DNA of 41,227 nt, taken from the NCBI GenBank assembly GCA_902768325.1, contig CACXKY010000031.1:1-41227 (forward strand), read 5' to 3'. Below the pieces are notes generated by a model. The model ran no database searches, was not told where the DNA came from, and worked only from the letters and a program-made list of their open reading frames with translations. The DNA is from Fibrobacter succinogenes (GTDB taxonomy: Bacteria; Fibrobacterota; Fibrobacteria; Fibrobacterales; Fibrobacteraceae). Shown here in pieces: positions 16,031 to 24,438 of the stretch (its first letter is position 1; each line of letters starts with the position of its first letter). The translations under genes were made by a program, and so were the position numbers.

Positions 16031-17029
16031 ATGGACGCAAGACAGAAACAGACTGCAACGTTTGCAGTAAAGCTGGTGGTGACACTTGTCCCTGCTTACT
16101 TTGTGTACAGGAACATCGTGGGCGCTCCGGACTGGGACATAAACGACTTGTTCCGGCTGTTCTCCATGAATAGCGTACGGCCGTTCTTGCTTGCGCTCTT
16201 GTGCCTTGGCGTTTCGAATTTTTCCGCTTGTCTGCAATGGAAACTCCTGCTAGAACGGCAGGGCGTCCACATGGGTTACGGGCATTTGCTCAAGCTCTAT
16301 TACGTCGGGCTTTTCTTCAACAACTTCATGCCGGGGAACGTCGGCGGTGACGTGAAGAAGGTCTACGACATCCGCATGCAGGGCGGGCAGGATACCGTCG
16401 GTGCGGGACTCACGGCGACCGCGTTCGACCGCCTCTACGGACTGTTCTTTGTAACGCTCTTCGCGCTTGCGATGGGGGCGCTGTTCTTTGGCCATGACGA
16501 AGCGCAACGTGCGTTCCTGTGGCCCTCGGTCTGGATTTTCCTCGGATTCTGCGGGCTGTTCGCGGGCCTTTGCAGCAGGCGTCTCGGCAACCTGTGCTGC
16601 CTGCTCATGTCGAAGTTCTTGCCGGAGCGCATCCAGGGTCGCGTCATCCATATGTTCAACAGGTTCCGCGATTTCCGTTCGCTGAAGCTCTGGATCCAGA
16701 TTTCGCTACTCTCCGCGGTGACGCAATCCTTGAGAATCCTCGTCCACTATTTCTGCGGAATCGCGGTGGGCGTCGACCTTTCGATTTCTTGGTACTTCTA
16801 TTACATTCCGCTGGTGGCCATCGTGAGTGCGCTCCCGATTTCGATTGGTGGTTTTGGACCGCGTGAATTCCTGGCGCAGTCGCTGTTCGCCCGTGCGGGC
16901 GTGGCGAGTCTCGAATCCGTCGTGATCCAGTTGCTGGCTTACTTTGTAAGCTTGCTGTTGAGCTTGTTCGGTGCGTTCGCCTTCTTGCTTGGAGGCAAAC
17001 CGGATGAAGCCGTCGACAAGACTAGGTAG
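16031..17029 (+). CDS. Flippase-like multi-spanning membrane protein (LPG_synthase_TM / UPF0104 family)
   Basis: The product has 332 residues and about eight hydrophobic helices. Family marks are FFNNFMPGNVGGDVKKVYDI near residue 96, TAFDRLYGLFFV near 129 and the PISIGGFGPREFLAQSLF block near 270. These belong to the lysylphosphatidylglycerol synthetase-like transmembrane family, which includes the flippase half of MprF and AglD-like proteins. This protein lacks the soluble aminoacyl-transferase half of MprF, so it may move a lipid or lipid-linked sugar across the membrane. It lies between a methyltransferase and an acyltransferase fusion, all in the same direction, which supports an envelope-lipid role. 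The start is the first ATG after the ten-base gap. Confidence 0.88.
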   Translation: MDARQKQTATFAVKLVVTLVPAYFVYRNIVGAPDWDINDLFRLFSMNSVRPFLLALLCLGVSNFSACLQWKLLLERQGVHMGYGHLLKLYYVGLFFNNFMPGNVGGDVKKVYDIRMQGGQDTVGAGLTATAFDRLYGLFFVTLFALAMGALFFGHDEAQRAFLWPSVWIFLGFCGLFAGLCSRRLGNLCCLLMSKFLPERIQGRVIHMFNRFRDFRSLKLWIQISLLSAVTQSLRILVHYFCGIAVGVDLSISWYFYYIPLVAIVSALPISIGGFGPREFLAQSLFARAGVASLESVVIQLLAYFVSLLLSLFGAFAFLLGGKPDEAVDKTR

Positions 17030-17082
17030 TCTGTCCCTTCTTAGATGATGCCGCGGCTTGCGGCAATTCCATCGAGGTGCAT

Positions 17083-19245
17083 ATGGATGTGCAAAGCATC
17101 CTGAAAGGTCTCAACAGTGACCAGAGGGCGGCCGTGCTTCACGACCACCAGAAGGGCGCTCAACTCTTGATTCTGGCGGGGGCGGGCTCCGGAAAGACGT
17201 CTGTCTTGACGAAGCGGATCCAGTACCGTATTGCGTCGGGAGTGCTTCCCGAAAAAATCTTGGCGCTTACGTTTACAGCGAAGGCGGCTGCCGAAATGCG
17301 GGAGCGCGTGCAGAAGCTGTTCCCCAAGGCGGGTGTGCGGCTCTGTACGTTCCATTCGCTTGCGCTCTATATGTTGCGGCAGAAAATCGGCGGGCGGTTC
17401 GCCTACGAGATGGTCGGCTTCGAAAAGCCGCCAGTCCCGCAGGAATCGTCGGACCGCGAATTCCTGGAAAGCCTTTCGCGGCTGAAGGTTTCGCCGAAGT
17501 CGCTGAACCGCGAAAACCTGTTTGCCGACGCGGGACGTTCCGGCATGGAGGCGAAACTTTCCGTATTGCGGAAAGAAGTCCTGTCGTCTGGCGTGGTCGT
17601 GTTCGAGGACTTGATATACCAGGCGATACGCCTGCTGGAAACGTGCGACGAGGCTCGCGATTATTTTCGGGAGATGTGGTCCGAGATTCTGGTGGACGAA
17701 TACCAGGACATCAATCCTTCGCAGTACCGGCTCGTGAGGGCTCTGCTTGGAGACCGGAAGGAACTGTTTGTCGTGGGGGACGACGACCAGGCCATCTACG
17801 GATTCCGCGGGGCGGATATCGGGAACATCGACCGCTTCTGCAAGGACTTTAAGGAAAGTACGTTGATCCGCCTGGAATGGAATTACCGGTCGACTTCGAA
17901 CATACTGCATCTGGCGAACGGAATCTTTACGAACAAGCCCCTGCGTTTGAGGAAGGTCTTGCGTGCGGGGAATCCCTGCGGTTCCGGCGGGAATCCGCTC
18001 TTTAGGGAAAACCGAAGGCCCGAGGTTTGGGTTTCGGACAATCCGGTGGAAGAAATCCAGAAGATTGTCGATGCCGTGAAGACCCTCAAGATGTCGTATG
18101 ACCTGCACTGGAAAAACTTTGCCGTGCTAGTCCGGTATAACCGCCAGCGTCTGTACTACGAGACGGCCTTGGCGGAGGCGGGCCTTCCTGTCGCCGGGAG
18201 CGATATAGAGGGGGTCCCCCTGGAAGACGGCATCCATGTGGAGACGGTTCACGCCTCCAAGGGGCTCCAGTATGCGGTCGTCTTTTACGCGGGGCTTGCC
18301 GAGGGGCTGACTCCGGGGGAGTGTACCGGGAATTCGGCCCAGCGGAAAAAGCAACTGGATGAAGAACGCCGGTTATATTATGTCGGGGTAACACGTGCCG
18401 AAGCATACCTGATTTTGTTATATTGCAAGAAAAGGTTTTGGAAGGGCAGGCTTCGAAAACTCCGAAGGTCGAGATTCCTGCCCGGTCAAAATAAAAAGCC
18501 GACGAATTTGAACATGCCAGTTATTTTGTATAGAGCGTATGTGGCTGTGACGGTCTTGCTGTATATGTTAATCCATATACTCCTGTTGCCGTTTATTATG
18601 CTGCGCTACCGTAGCGAGTTCCATACCTGGTTTGAACACAAGATCCAGAAGTTCTCCTCGTTCTGCATGAATCGCCTGCGCATCGACCTTTCTGTCGAAG
18701 ACCAGGCTTTGCTTGGCAAGGTGGATTGGACAAGGCCCGTCTTTGTTATGGGGAACCACAATTCCTATTCGGATATTCCCGTGATATTCCTGGCGGTCGA
18801 GCGGATGGTGGGCTTTATTGCGAAAAACGAACTCCGTTATATTCCCTTCCTCAGTTTCTGGATGCACCGTATCGGTTGCATTTTCGTGAACCGCGAAAAA
18901 GGCGGTGGGGCGCGTTTGATTCGCGAGTCCATGGCCCGCGGTCGAGTCCCGGTGCTTTGCATTTTCCCCGAAGGGACGCGCGGCCATGACGAAAGCTTGA
19001 GCCCGTTCAAGAGCGGCGGTTTCCGGCTGTCCATCGAATCCGATGCGACCATCCTCCCGGTGGTGATTCGCGGGTCTAGGTATGCTTGGGAATCCCGTAA
19101 GAATATGAAACACGTCAAGGTGACCGCGAGGATTCTGGAACCTCTGGATACAAAGAAGCTGCGTGAAGAAAAGGGCGCAGCGCTGGAACCCCGTAAGGAC
19201 GTGATGAAGGTTATCCGCGAACGCATGGAGGCATCCCTCCGATGA
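17083..19245 (+). CDS. UvrD/Rep-type helicase fused to a PlsC-type acyltransferase
   Basis: One frame of 720 residues joins two unrelated enzymes. Residues 1-477 form a superfamily 1A helicase with every motif in place: Q (LNSDQRAAV), I (GAGSGKT, 33-39), Ia (LTFTAKAAAEM), II (VDEYQD, about 205), III (GDDDQAIYGFRGA), IV (WNYRST), V (VHASKGLQY) and VI (YYVGVTRA). It is shorter than UvrD or PcrA, chiefly in 2B. Residues 478-720 form a 1-acyl-glycerol-3-phosphate acyltransferase: a membrane helix (VAVTVLLYMLIHILLLPFIM), NHNSYSD (HX4D, about 559), IFVNREKG, FPEGTR (about 628) and ILPVVIRGS. The junction is a basic stretch with no stop codon. The Met at 18514 could start PlsC alone but has no ribosome site. 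ATG 17083 follows GAGGTG. The stop overlaps the start of murI. An indel in this assembly that fuses two adjacent genes cannot be excluded. Confidence 0.85.
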   Translation: MDVQSILKGLNSDQRAAVLHDHQKGAQLLILAGAGSGKTSVLTKRIQYRIASGVLPEKILALTFTAKAAAEMRERVQKLFPKAGVRLCTFHSLALYMLRQKIGGRFAYEMVGFEKPPVPQESSDREFLESLSRLKVSPKSLNRENLFADAGRSGMEAKLSVLRKEVLSSGVVVFEDLIYQAIRLLETCDEARDYFREMWSEILVDEYQDINPSQYRLVRALLGDRKELFVVGDDDQAIYGFRGADIGNIDRFCKDFKESTLIRLEWNYRSTSNILHLANGIFTNKPLRLRKVLRAGNPCGSGGNPLFRENRRPEVWVSDNPVEEIQKIVDAVKTLKMSYDLHWKNFAVLVRYNRQRLYYETALAEAGLPVAGSDIEGVPLEDGIHVETVHASKGLQYAVVFYAGLAEGLTPGECTGNSAQRKKQLDEERRLYYVGVTRAEAYLILLYCKKRFWKGRLRKLRRSRFLPGQNKKPTNLNMPVILYRAYVAVTVLLYMLIHILLLPFIMLRYRSEFHTWFEHKIQKFSSFCMNRLRIDLSVEDQALLGKVDWTRPVFVMGNHNSYSDIPVIFLAVERMVGFIAKNELRYIPFLSFWMHRIGCIFVNREKGGGARLIRESMARGRVPVLCIFPEGTRGHDESLSPFKSGGFRLSIESDATILPVVIRGSRYAWESRKNMKHVKVTARILEPLDTKKLREEKGAALEPRKDVMKVIRERMEASLR

Positions 19246-20051
19246 TTGGAGTTTTCGATTCCGGCTTCGGTGGGCTGACCATCTTGCGCGACCTGCGGAA
19301 GGTGTTGCCGGACTACGACTTCCTGTACCTTGGCGATAATGCGCGCGCGCCGTATGGACCGCGTAGCTTCGAGACGATTTTCCGCTATACGCTGGAATCG
19401 GTCCGTGAACTTTTCAAGCGGGGCTGCCCGCTGGTCATCCTTGCCTGCAATACGGCGAGCGCGAAGGCGCTCCGCAGCATCCAGCAGGAGGTACTGCCGT
19501 TCGAGTTCCCGGATAGGCGTGTGTTGGGCATTGTCCGCCCGACGGCCGAAGAGATTGGCAAGTACAGCAAGTCCGGACACATCGGGATTTTCGCTACGGC
19601 GGGGACGGTGTCATCGGGCAGCTATGCCATCGAGATCAAGCACTTCTTCCCGGACCTGCACGTGACGCAGCATGCCTGCCCCATGTGGGTCCCCCTGGTC
19701 GAGTGTGGCGAGGCCGGGACCGAGGGTGCCCGTTTCTTCGTGAAGAAGGAAGTGGACGCCCTGCTTGCGGAAGACCCGGAAATCGATACGATCCTGCTGG
19801 CCTGTACCCATTACCCGCTCCTCGAAAAGGAAATCCGTGCGGTGGTCCCGGATGGAATCAGGCTGGTGTTCCAGGGGGGTATCGTCGCCGACAAGACTGT
19901 GGACTACCTAAAGCGCCACCCCGAGATGGATGAACGCCTTTCCCGAGGGGGTAAGGTGTCGTTTTTGACCTCCGATACCGCAAAATTCTTTGAAAAAGGC
20001 GCTTTTTTGTTCGGAATGGAAGATATTTCGGCAGAATCGTTGACTTTTTAA
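19242..20051 (+). CDS. murI: Glutamate racemase
   Basis: This enzyme converts L-glutamate to D-glutamate for peptidoglycan. It has 269 residues, the usual length. The N terminus has the hallmark MIGVFDSGFGGLTIL with the catalytic-site Asp and Ser, then YLGDNARAPYG. The two catalytic cysteines are in ACNTASA (about residue 69) and ACTHYPLLE (about 188). The start ATG overlaps the TGA of the preceding fusion gene in ATGA, so translation is coupled. It works in the cytoplasm. The neighbours are lipid- and envelope-related. Confidence 0.96.
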   Translation: MIGVFDSGFGGLTILRDLRKVLPDYDFLYLGDNARAPYGPRSFETIFRYTLESVRELFKRGCPLVILACNTASAKALRSIQQEVLPFEFPDRRVLGIVRPTAEEIGKYSKSGHIGIFATAGTVSSGSYAIEIKHFFPDLHVTQHACPMWVPLVECGEAGTEGARFFVKKEVDALLAEDPEIDTILLACTHYPLLEKEIRAVVPDGIRLVFQGGIVADKTVDYLKRHPEMDERLSRGGKVSFLTSDTAKFFEKGAFLFGMEDISAESLTF

Positions 20052-20070
20052 TCCGTAAATTGTATCTTGA
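20040..20070 (+). promoter_or_regulatory. Candidate -33/-7 promoter of the 213-residue unknown gene
   Basis: TTGAC (20040-20044) and TATCTTGA (20063-20070) are separated by 18 bases. The same elements and spacing appear before the pectate lyase (38381-38411). This agrees with the Bacteroidota pattern of a TTG box about 20 bases before TAnnTTTG. The -33 element overlaps the last codons of murI. Confidence 0.45.
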
Positions 20071-20134
20071 TGTGTGTAACTGACGAACCTGTTTAGGTCC
20101 GCTTGTGTTTTTTTTATCATAGAGAGTTGTAAAA

Positions 20135-20776
20135 ATGCCAAAAACACAGATCAATCTCGAAGGGTGGCAGGACTACCGCGGTAATGCTGCGGGAAGCTTG
20201 CTTTACGTGGAAACCAGTCATCAATCCGAAATGCCGGTTCGCGACCAGCTGAACGAAAACGGCAAGGGCTTCTTCTATGAGCCGAACTACGAAACGAGTA
20301 CTTATGGCTTGATGAGCTGCTGCAATGTCAAGAACGTCAATGCAATCCTCAAGGCCAAGAGCCGCTACATCCTCTTCGGGACCCGCTATGAAGGTCTGAG
20401 CGAATCTGAAATGCGCAACAAGTACCTCATCATGGGTTATATGCGTATCGACAAGATCAAGGACGTGCGTACGCGCCATATCCAGCGCTACATGGCCAAC
20501 CAGGACCTCGAAGAACCGGAATGCATGCAGTTGGAACACAACTGGGCTGTGTACGGCCCGATGCGTTTTGTCTCTATGGACGATTCCTTCCTGGTGACCG
20601 ACGAAATCCTCAAGGAATGGGGCTACAAGGGCCACGCCAGCCGTCAGCTGAAGGCCGTGTTCAACAAGGACCACCTGGAACAGATTTTGAACCACCTGAA
20701 TTCCAAGGAAGACAAGATCGACGAGTACATCGCGATTGTCGACGAATTCAAGGAAGCCCTCGAAGAAGGCGAATAG
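20135..20776 (+). CDS. Protein of unknown function (213 residues)
   Basis: I do not recognise this protein. It is soluble, without signal or membrane segment, and is rich in charged and aromatic residues. The middle has alternating strands (SRYILFGTRYEGL then NKYLIMGYMRIDKI) that could be a small beta-barrel of the PUA/ASCH or nucleotide-modification-associated kind. That comparison rests on pattern only. The C-terminal third is predicted helical (LKAVFNKDHLEQILNHLNS ... EFKEALEEGE). A Cys pair (SCC) occurs near residue 61. The gene follows murI by 83 bases and has its own promoter-like elements and a strong terminator, so it may be a separate unit. The leader has AGAG ten bases before the ATG. 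Confidence 0.75.
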   Translation: MPKTQINLEGWQDYRGNAAGSLLYVETSHQSEMPVRDQLNENGKGFFYEPNYETSTYGLMSCCNVKNVNAILKAKSRYILFGTRYEGLSESEMRNKYLIMGYMRIDKIKDVRTRHIQRYMANQDLEEPECMQLEHNWAVYGPMRFVSMDDSFLVTDEILKEWGYKGHASRQLKAVFNKDHLEQILNHLNSKEDKIDEYIAIVDEFKEALEEGE

Positions 20777-20794
20777 CCTTTGCTTTTGGGAACG

Positions 20795-20823
20795 AAAAAA
20801 CGGCCGCAAGGCCGTTTTTTTTT
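20795..20823. terminator. Bidirectional terminator
   Basis: AAAAAACGGCC, a GCAA tetraloop, and GGCCGTTTTTTTTT form a strong GC stem extended by A-T pairs with T runs on both strands. It begins 18 bases after the stop at 20776. It can also serve the minus-strand GH30 gene that ends at 20895. Confidence 0.9.
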
Positions 20824-20894
20824 ATGTGGAATGTGGGATGTGTGATTAATCATTTCACATCCACATCATCCATCATCAATTATCAATCATCCAT
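20824..20894 (-). repeat. Low-complexity 3' repeat region with 15-mer shared across the GH30 gene
   Basis: The region consists of short near-repeats of CATC, ATCAAT and CACATC. The exact 15-mer TCATCAATTATCAAT occurs at 20873-20887 and again at 23071-23085. These two copies flank the GH30 gene in the same orientation. Confidence 0.55.
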
Positions 20895-23022
20895 TTATTT
20901 CACCGCTTTCACGGTCGAGGCCTTGGTCTTCACGAGGTACATGCCTTTGCGCAGGTTGAGGCGGAGCTTGCCGCTCACGTCGAGCGCTTGACTCTTGATG
21001 CCTGTCCAGAGAAGGTTGCCGTTCATGTCGAAGACCTTGGCGGATTCGTTCATGTCGTTTGCGGCGAAGTTCGTGCGGATGCCCTTGATGGCGTCGGTGC
21101 CGCCGCAGCCGGTGGCGACAATCTTTGCGATGTAGAGGCCGGCGTTATCGCTGTTGAACGAAAGCTGCGTGGAGCCGAAGGGGGCTCCGGTCGAGTCGAT
21201 TTCGTTTGTGAGCGGGACCGAGACCTCGGCCCAGGAGCCCGCGGGCGCAGTGTTGCCGTACTGGTAGCTGCTCCAGGTGCTGCCGCCCGCGCCGCCGATG
21301 TTTACGGAGGCGTCTTCGGCGTCGATGCTCCTCATGGTGAACACGAGTTCCTTACAGACGGTGAGCGGGCTCTTGATGGCGACTTCGTCCGGGAGCGTGA
21401 AGAGGGCGTGCTGGTAACCGCATTCATCCTGCGCACAACCGGCGAGAGGAATCTTTACATATTTTGAAATGCCGTCGAGCGCAGTCGTCTCGAAGGTGAC
21501 GGCGCCGAGCGTCTCGTCGCTCTTCCAGCCGGCGGCGGAAGTCTCGTTCGCGTAGTCGACAATCACGAGGGAGTCGCCGAAGTTCTTGTTGGGATCTTCG
21601 TACGGGTCTTCGATGGGGGAGTCTTCGCACTGGAGGGCAGCGGTATTGCTTGTGGTGAACACGACCGTCGTGATGGACTTTGCCGGGGCGTCGATGATGG
21701 CGCCTGCGGTAACGGTCTTGCTCTTTTCGCTGCTTTCGGTAGACTGCACGGCGTAGACCGGGTTGTAACCGTTCACGGAGAAGTTCGGCGGAGCCCTTGT
21801 TGATGGCGACAACGGAGATGGAATCGCAGTCCGCACTGCGGAAGGCAACCGCGTACACGTCGGAGCCGTCAGCCGTGGAACTTACCACGCGCCAGCCCGG
21901 GTTCACGAACTTGGAGTAGTGGCGCATGGCGTGGTATTCGGGGTTGATGTAGAGCTTGGCTTCGGTACAGTTGCTCCAGCCGCTACCCGGGCAGACGCCG
22001 ATGAGCTGGCCGTTCTGCTGGCCCCAGAAGAGCTCCCAGGCGATGTAGCCGTTCAACTTGCCGCTCGTGAAGCCGACCTGCATGATGTGGGCGAGGCCGA
22101 GCATGTCCTGCTCGCGCACAGCATCCTGCATGGTGCAGAATTCCGTCATGATGATGGGCTTGCTGTCACTGCCGTAGCTATTGGCGATGGCACTCATGGG
22201 CTTGCGGAAGTTTTCCGGACTCAAGTAGTTGATGCCGGAGTCGTCGTTTCCGTCGCCCGCATGGTACAGGTGGTAGGCGTAGCCGTCAAGGTTCTTGTCA
22301 TCGAGCGCCTTCGCATATTTCTCGAAGTTGCTGTAGCCGATGCCGAGCGGTTCGGGGCCGAGAATCTTGGGCGGGTTCTCGAGCGTGCTGATGGAGTCGC
22401 GCACGGCCTGCAGAGCCTGCTTGTAACCGGCGATTTCGCTTGTTTCGGTCGGCTCGAACAGAGTCTCTTCGTATTCCGCATTCATGTCGGGCTCGTTCTG
22501 CAAGCTGATGTAGTCGGGAGTGATGCCGGCGGAGGCGTAGGTCTGGAGGCTCTTCTTCCACCAGCTGGCGAACTCGCTGTAGACGAACTTGCCGTACGGA
22601 TCGGTGCTCGAGGTCTTGAGCGTGTTCTGGCTCTTGACTTGCTGGCCGTTCACTTTACCGTTCACGGTGCCGCTCGGCTTGAGTCTGCCCGGTGCAGACC
22701 AGCTGGACATTTCAATCTTGAGACGGTTGCCGAGGCGTTCCTTGCCGGCCTTCACGATGGCGACGTCGGCAGCGATGCTCGTGGTGTCTTCTTGCTTCCA
22801 GTTACCGAGGCGCAACAGCGAGAGGTTGAGGCCGGTGAACGCGGTATCGTAGAAGTCCTTCTGCATCGAAGAACTCATGGCGGTAATCCAGCTCTGGTAG
22901 TAGGCGGCACCAGCACCAAAGCCCACGACCTTCTGTGCCGTGGCAGCGGGGTCAACGGTGATGTTTGCTGCGGTGGCTATTGATGTTGCCACCAGGGCGG
23001 TTGCAATAATTTTCCTATTCAT
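20895..23022 (-). pseudogene. GH30 xylanase-like secreted enzyme, broken by a single-base frameshift
   Basis: The gene starts at ATG 23022 (AAGGA eight bases upstream) with a signal peptide (MNRKIIATALVATSIATAA). The first 410 residues are a glycoside hydrolase family 30 domain. The acid/base Glu is in LQNEPDM (about residue 177) and the nucleophile in MTEFCTM (about 294). Near 21786-21791 the frame shifts. VVAINKGS continues out of frame, while the proper sequence (NFSVNGYNPVYAV, end of the GH30 beta-sandwich) resumes in the next frame and runs to 20895. Removing one C from TCCGCCGAAC restores a continuous protein of about 708 residues. The C-terminal part has a carbohydrate-binding-like module and a type IX-like tail (VFDMNGNLLWTG ... 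LRKGMYLVKTKAS). It is either a recent mutation or a sequencing error. GH30 enzymes of this type usually cut glucuronoxylan; exact specificity is unknown. Confidence 0.85.
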
Positions 23023-23056
23023 ATACACATCCTTTCTTTACAACCAACCCCAGAAA

Positions 23057-23088
23057 TTATCAACTATAAATCATCAATTATCAATTAA
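23057..23088 (-). repeat. Low-complexity repeats after the sugar transferase stop
   Basis: The minus strand after the TAG at 23089 reads through repeated TTGATAATTGATGAT-like units, including the 15-mer shared with 20873-20887. It resembles the stretches after 14162 and 20895. Confidence 0.5.
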
Positions 23089-24261
23089 CTAGTAAGCTCC
23101 GTCTCCCTTGAACACGACCTTGAAGGTCTTGAGGATAAGCTTGATATCTTCACCGATCTTGCCGTCACGGCGGATGTAGTCGTTGTCGAGGCGCATCTGG
23201 CCTTCGAACGGAATGTTGCTACGTCCGCTGACCTGCCAGATACAGGTAAGGCCCGGCGTTACGGAAAGGCGCATGCGGTGCCACGGTTCGTATTCCGCCA
23301 CTTCCGAGGGAATGGGCGGGCGCGGTCCGACGATGGACATGTCGCCTTTGATAATGTTGACCAACTGCGGGAGCTCGTCGAGGCTGAATTTACGGAGTAT
23401 GCGGCCGAACGGATAGATGCGCGGGTCGTTCTTCATCTTGAACGTCTTGCCGCCCGTCTCGTTCTGGCTCAAAAGCTCTTTCTTGCGTTCTTCGGCATTT
23501 GCGTACATGCTTCGGAACTTGTACATCGTAAATAGCCTTCCGTTGCGCCCGACTCGAGTCTGCTTGAAGATGACTGGCCCCTTGGGGTCGCTAATCTTTA
23601 CGGCGCAGGCGCAGAATAGGAATACGGGCGAAAGTACGACTAGTGCAATGCTCGTGAAGGTCAGGTCTACGACGCGCTTGACGATGTGGCGGAAATGGAT
23701 CTTGTTGGGGTGTTCCCAGATGTGGTCGAGGTTCAGCCTTTCGAGCGAGAAGAATCGGCCGTTGGTGCTGTTGAAATCCTTGATCTTGTCCGCAAGTTCC
23801 AGATTGTCTTTTTCTTGATAGCCGGTGTAGAGGTAGGCCTCGAAAATCGGCTTTTTCGGGTTGATGCGCAGTGTCTGGATAAGGCCTGCGTCGTTCAGCT
23901 TGTGGAGGATTTCCTTGCGGATGGACTCCAGCGTCGTCATGTCGGAATTGAGCAAGATGAGCCCGATGCCGCTGCCCTCGCTCAAGTAGCCGAGAACGTC
24001 GATGAACTTGAGGTGCGAGAACATGGTGAGCACGCTGATGCGCCATGTCTTTTCGACCGTGCGGGAGGGGCTACCCCAACCAAAGAAGTCGTACTGGTGC
24101 GAATAAATCTTGATATACAGGAACGGCCTACGCGTCCTGTTGGCCCTCAGGAACTCTTCGTTGAGGCGAGCCCTGAATAAGTGGCCAGGATATGCGATAT
24201 TCTTCAGCCTCTGCTCGTGCAGCAGGCTGTCGATTGCCGGGTTGACGGATTCCTGTTCCAT
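23089..24261 (-). CDS. Polyprenyl-phosphate sugar-phosphate transferase with a degenerate GGDEF-like N domain
   Basis: The product has 390 residues. The C-terminal half (about 185-390) is a bacterial sugar transferase. It has one membrane helix (LTFTSIALVVLSPVFLFCA), the KQTRVGRNG and MYKFRSM motifs, DPRI...GRILRKFSLDELPQ, GDMSIVGPRP and TPGLTCIWQVSGR. Such enzymes load the first sugar phosphate onto undecaprenyl phosphate for exopolysaccharide or glycan synthesis. The N-terminal 180 residues are soluble. They follow the pattern of a GGDEF fold (EEFLRANRTRRPF, then FIDVLGYLSEGSGIGLILL), with SEGSG where GGDEF would be, so it is probably not a diguanylate cyclase. The ATG at 24261 has no ribosome site, and TATATTTC ends five bases before it, so translation may be leaderless. 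Confidence 0.9.
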   Translation of the reverse strand: MEQESVNPAIDSLLHEQRLKNIAYPGHLFRARLNEEFLRANRTRRPFLYIKIYSHQYDFFGWGSPSRTVEKTWRISVLTMFSHLKFIDVLGYLSEGSGIGLILLNSDMTTLESIRKEILHKLNDAGLIQTLRINPKKPIFEAYLYTGYQEKDNLELADKIKDFNSTNGRFFSLERLNLDHIWEHPNKIHFRHIVKRVVDLTFTSIALVVLSPVFLFCACAVKISDPKGPVIFKQTRVGRNGRLFTMYKFRSMYANAEERKKELLSQNETGGKTFKMKNDPRIYPFGRILRKFSLDELPQLVNIIKGDMSIVGPRPPIPSEVAEYEPWHRMRLSVTPGLTCIWQVSGRSNIPFEGQMRLDNDYIRRDGKIGEDIKLILKTFKVVFKGDGAY

Positions 24262-24266
24262 ATGGG

Positions 24267-24274
24267 GAAATATA
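24267..24274 (-). promoter_or_regulatory. TAnnTTT box five bases before the sugar transferase ATG
   Basis: On the minus strand TATATTTC lies directly before CCCC and ATG. With a start of transcription about seven bases after the box centre, the mRNA would begin at or next to the start codon. No Shine-Dalgarno sequence fits in this space. Confidence 0.4.
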
Positions 24275-24308
24275 GTAAAAGCGGTTGTGCCGGAGTTGAT
24301 CGTTAAAA

Positions 24309-24378
24309 GTTCCTAGTTATTAGAGGGTGCTTTTGTCAAGAAGGTTCTTGGAACCTGCAATTCTGGTAACTGGGAACT
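24309..24378. repeat. Nested inverted repeats between divergent genes
   Basis: AGTTCCTAGTTA (24309-24320) and TAACTGGGAACT (24367-24378) are inverted copies with one mismatch. Inside them GGTTC-TTG-GAACC (24343-24355) is a further small hairpin. They lie between the sugar transferase and homoserine dehydrogenase starts and might be an operator or an old mobile repeat. Confidence 0.45.
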
Positions 24379-24399
24379 AGGAATTAGGGACGATTTTTC

Positions 24400-24407
24400 T
24401 ATCTTTA
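24400..24407 (+). promoter_or_regulatory. TAnnTTT promoter-like box before homoserine dehydrogenase
   Basis: TATCTTTA follows a T-rich run and lies 31 bases before the ATG at 24439. This gene has a proper GGAG ribosome site eight bases before the ATG, so the box would give a normal leader of about 25 bases. No TTG is found at the expected upstream distance. Confidence 0.38.
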
Positions 24408-24438
24408 CCGCCGTAAAAATTTAAAATGGAGACGCATT

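Noticed and set aside
16031..20776. Methyltransferase, flippase-like protein, helicase fusion and unknown protein considered as a phage-defence island
   Set aside because: The methyltransferase lacks DNA-methylase motifs such as DPPY, no nuclease is present, and murI lies within the run. The context looks like envelope metabolism.
24262..24438. Inverted repeats before homoserine dehydrogenase considered as a riboswitch or T-box
   Set aside because: The pairing elements lie upstream of the probable promoter box, and no lysine, SAM or T-box consensus core could be found.
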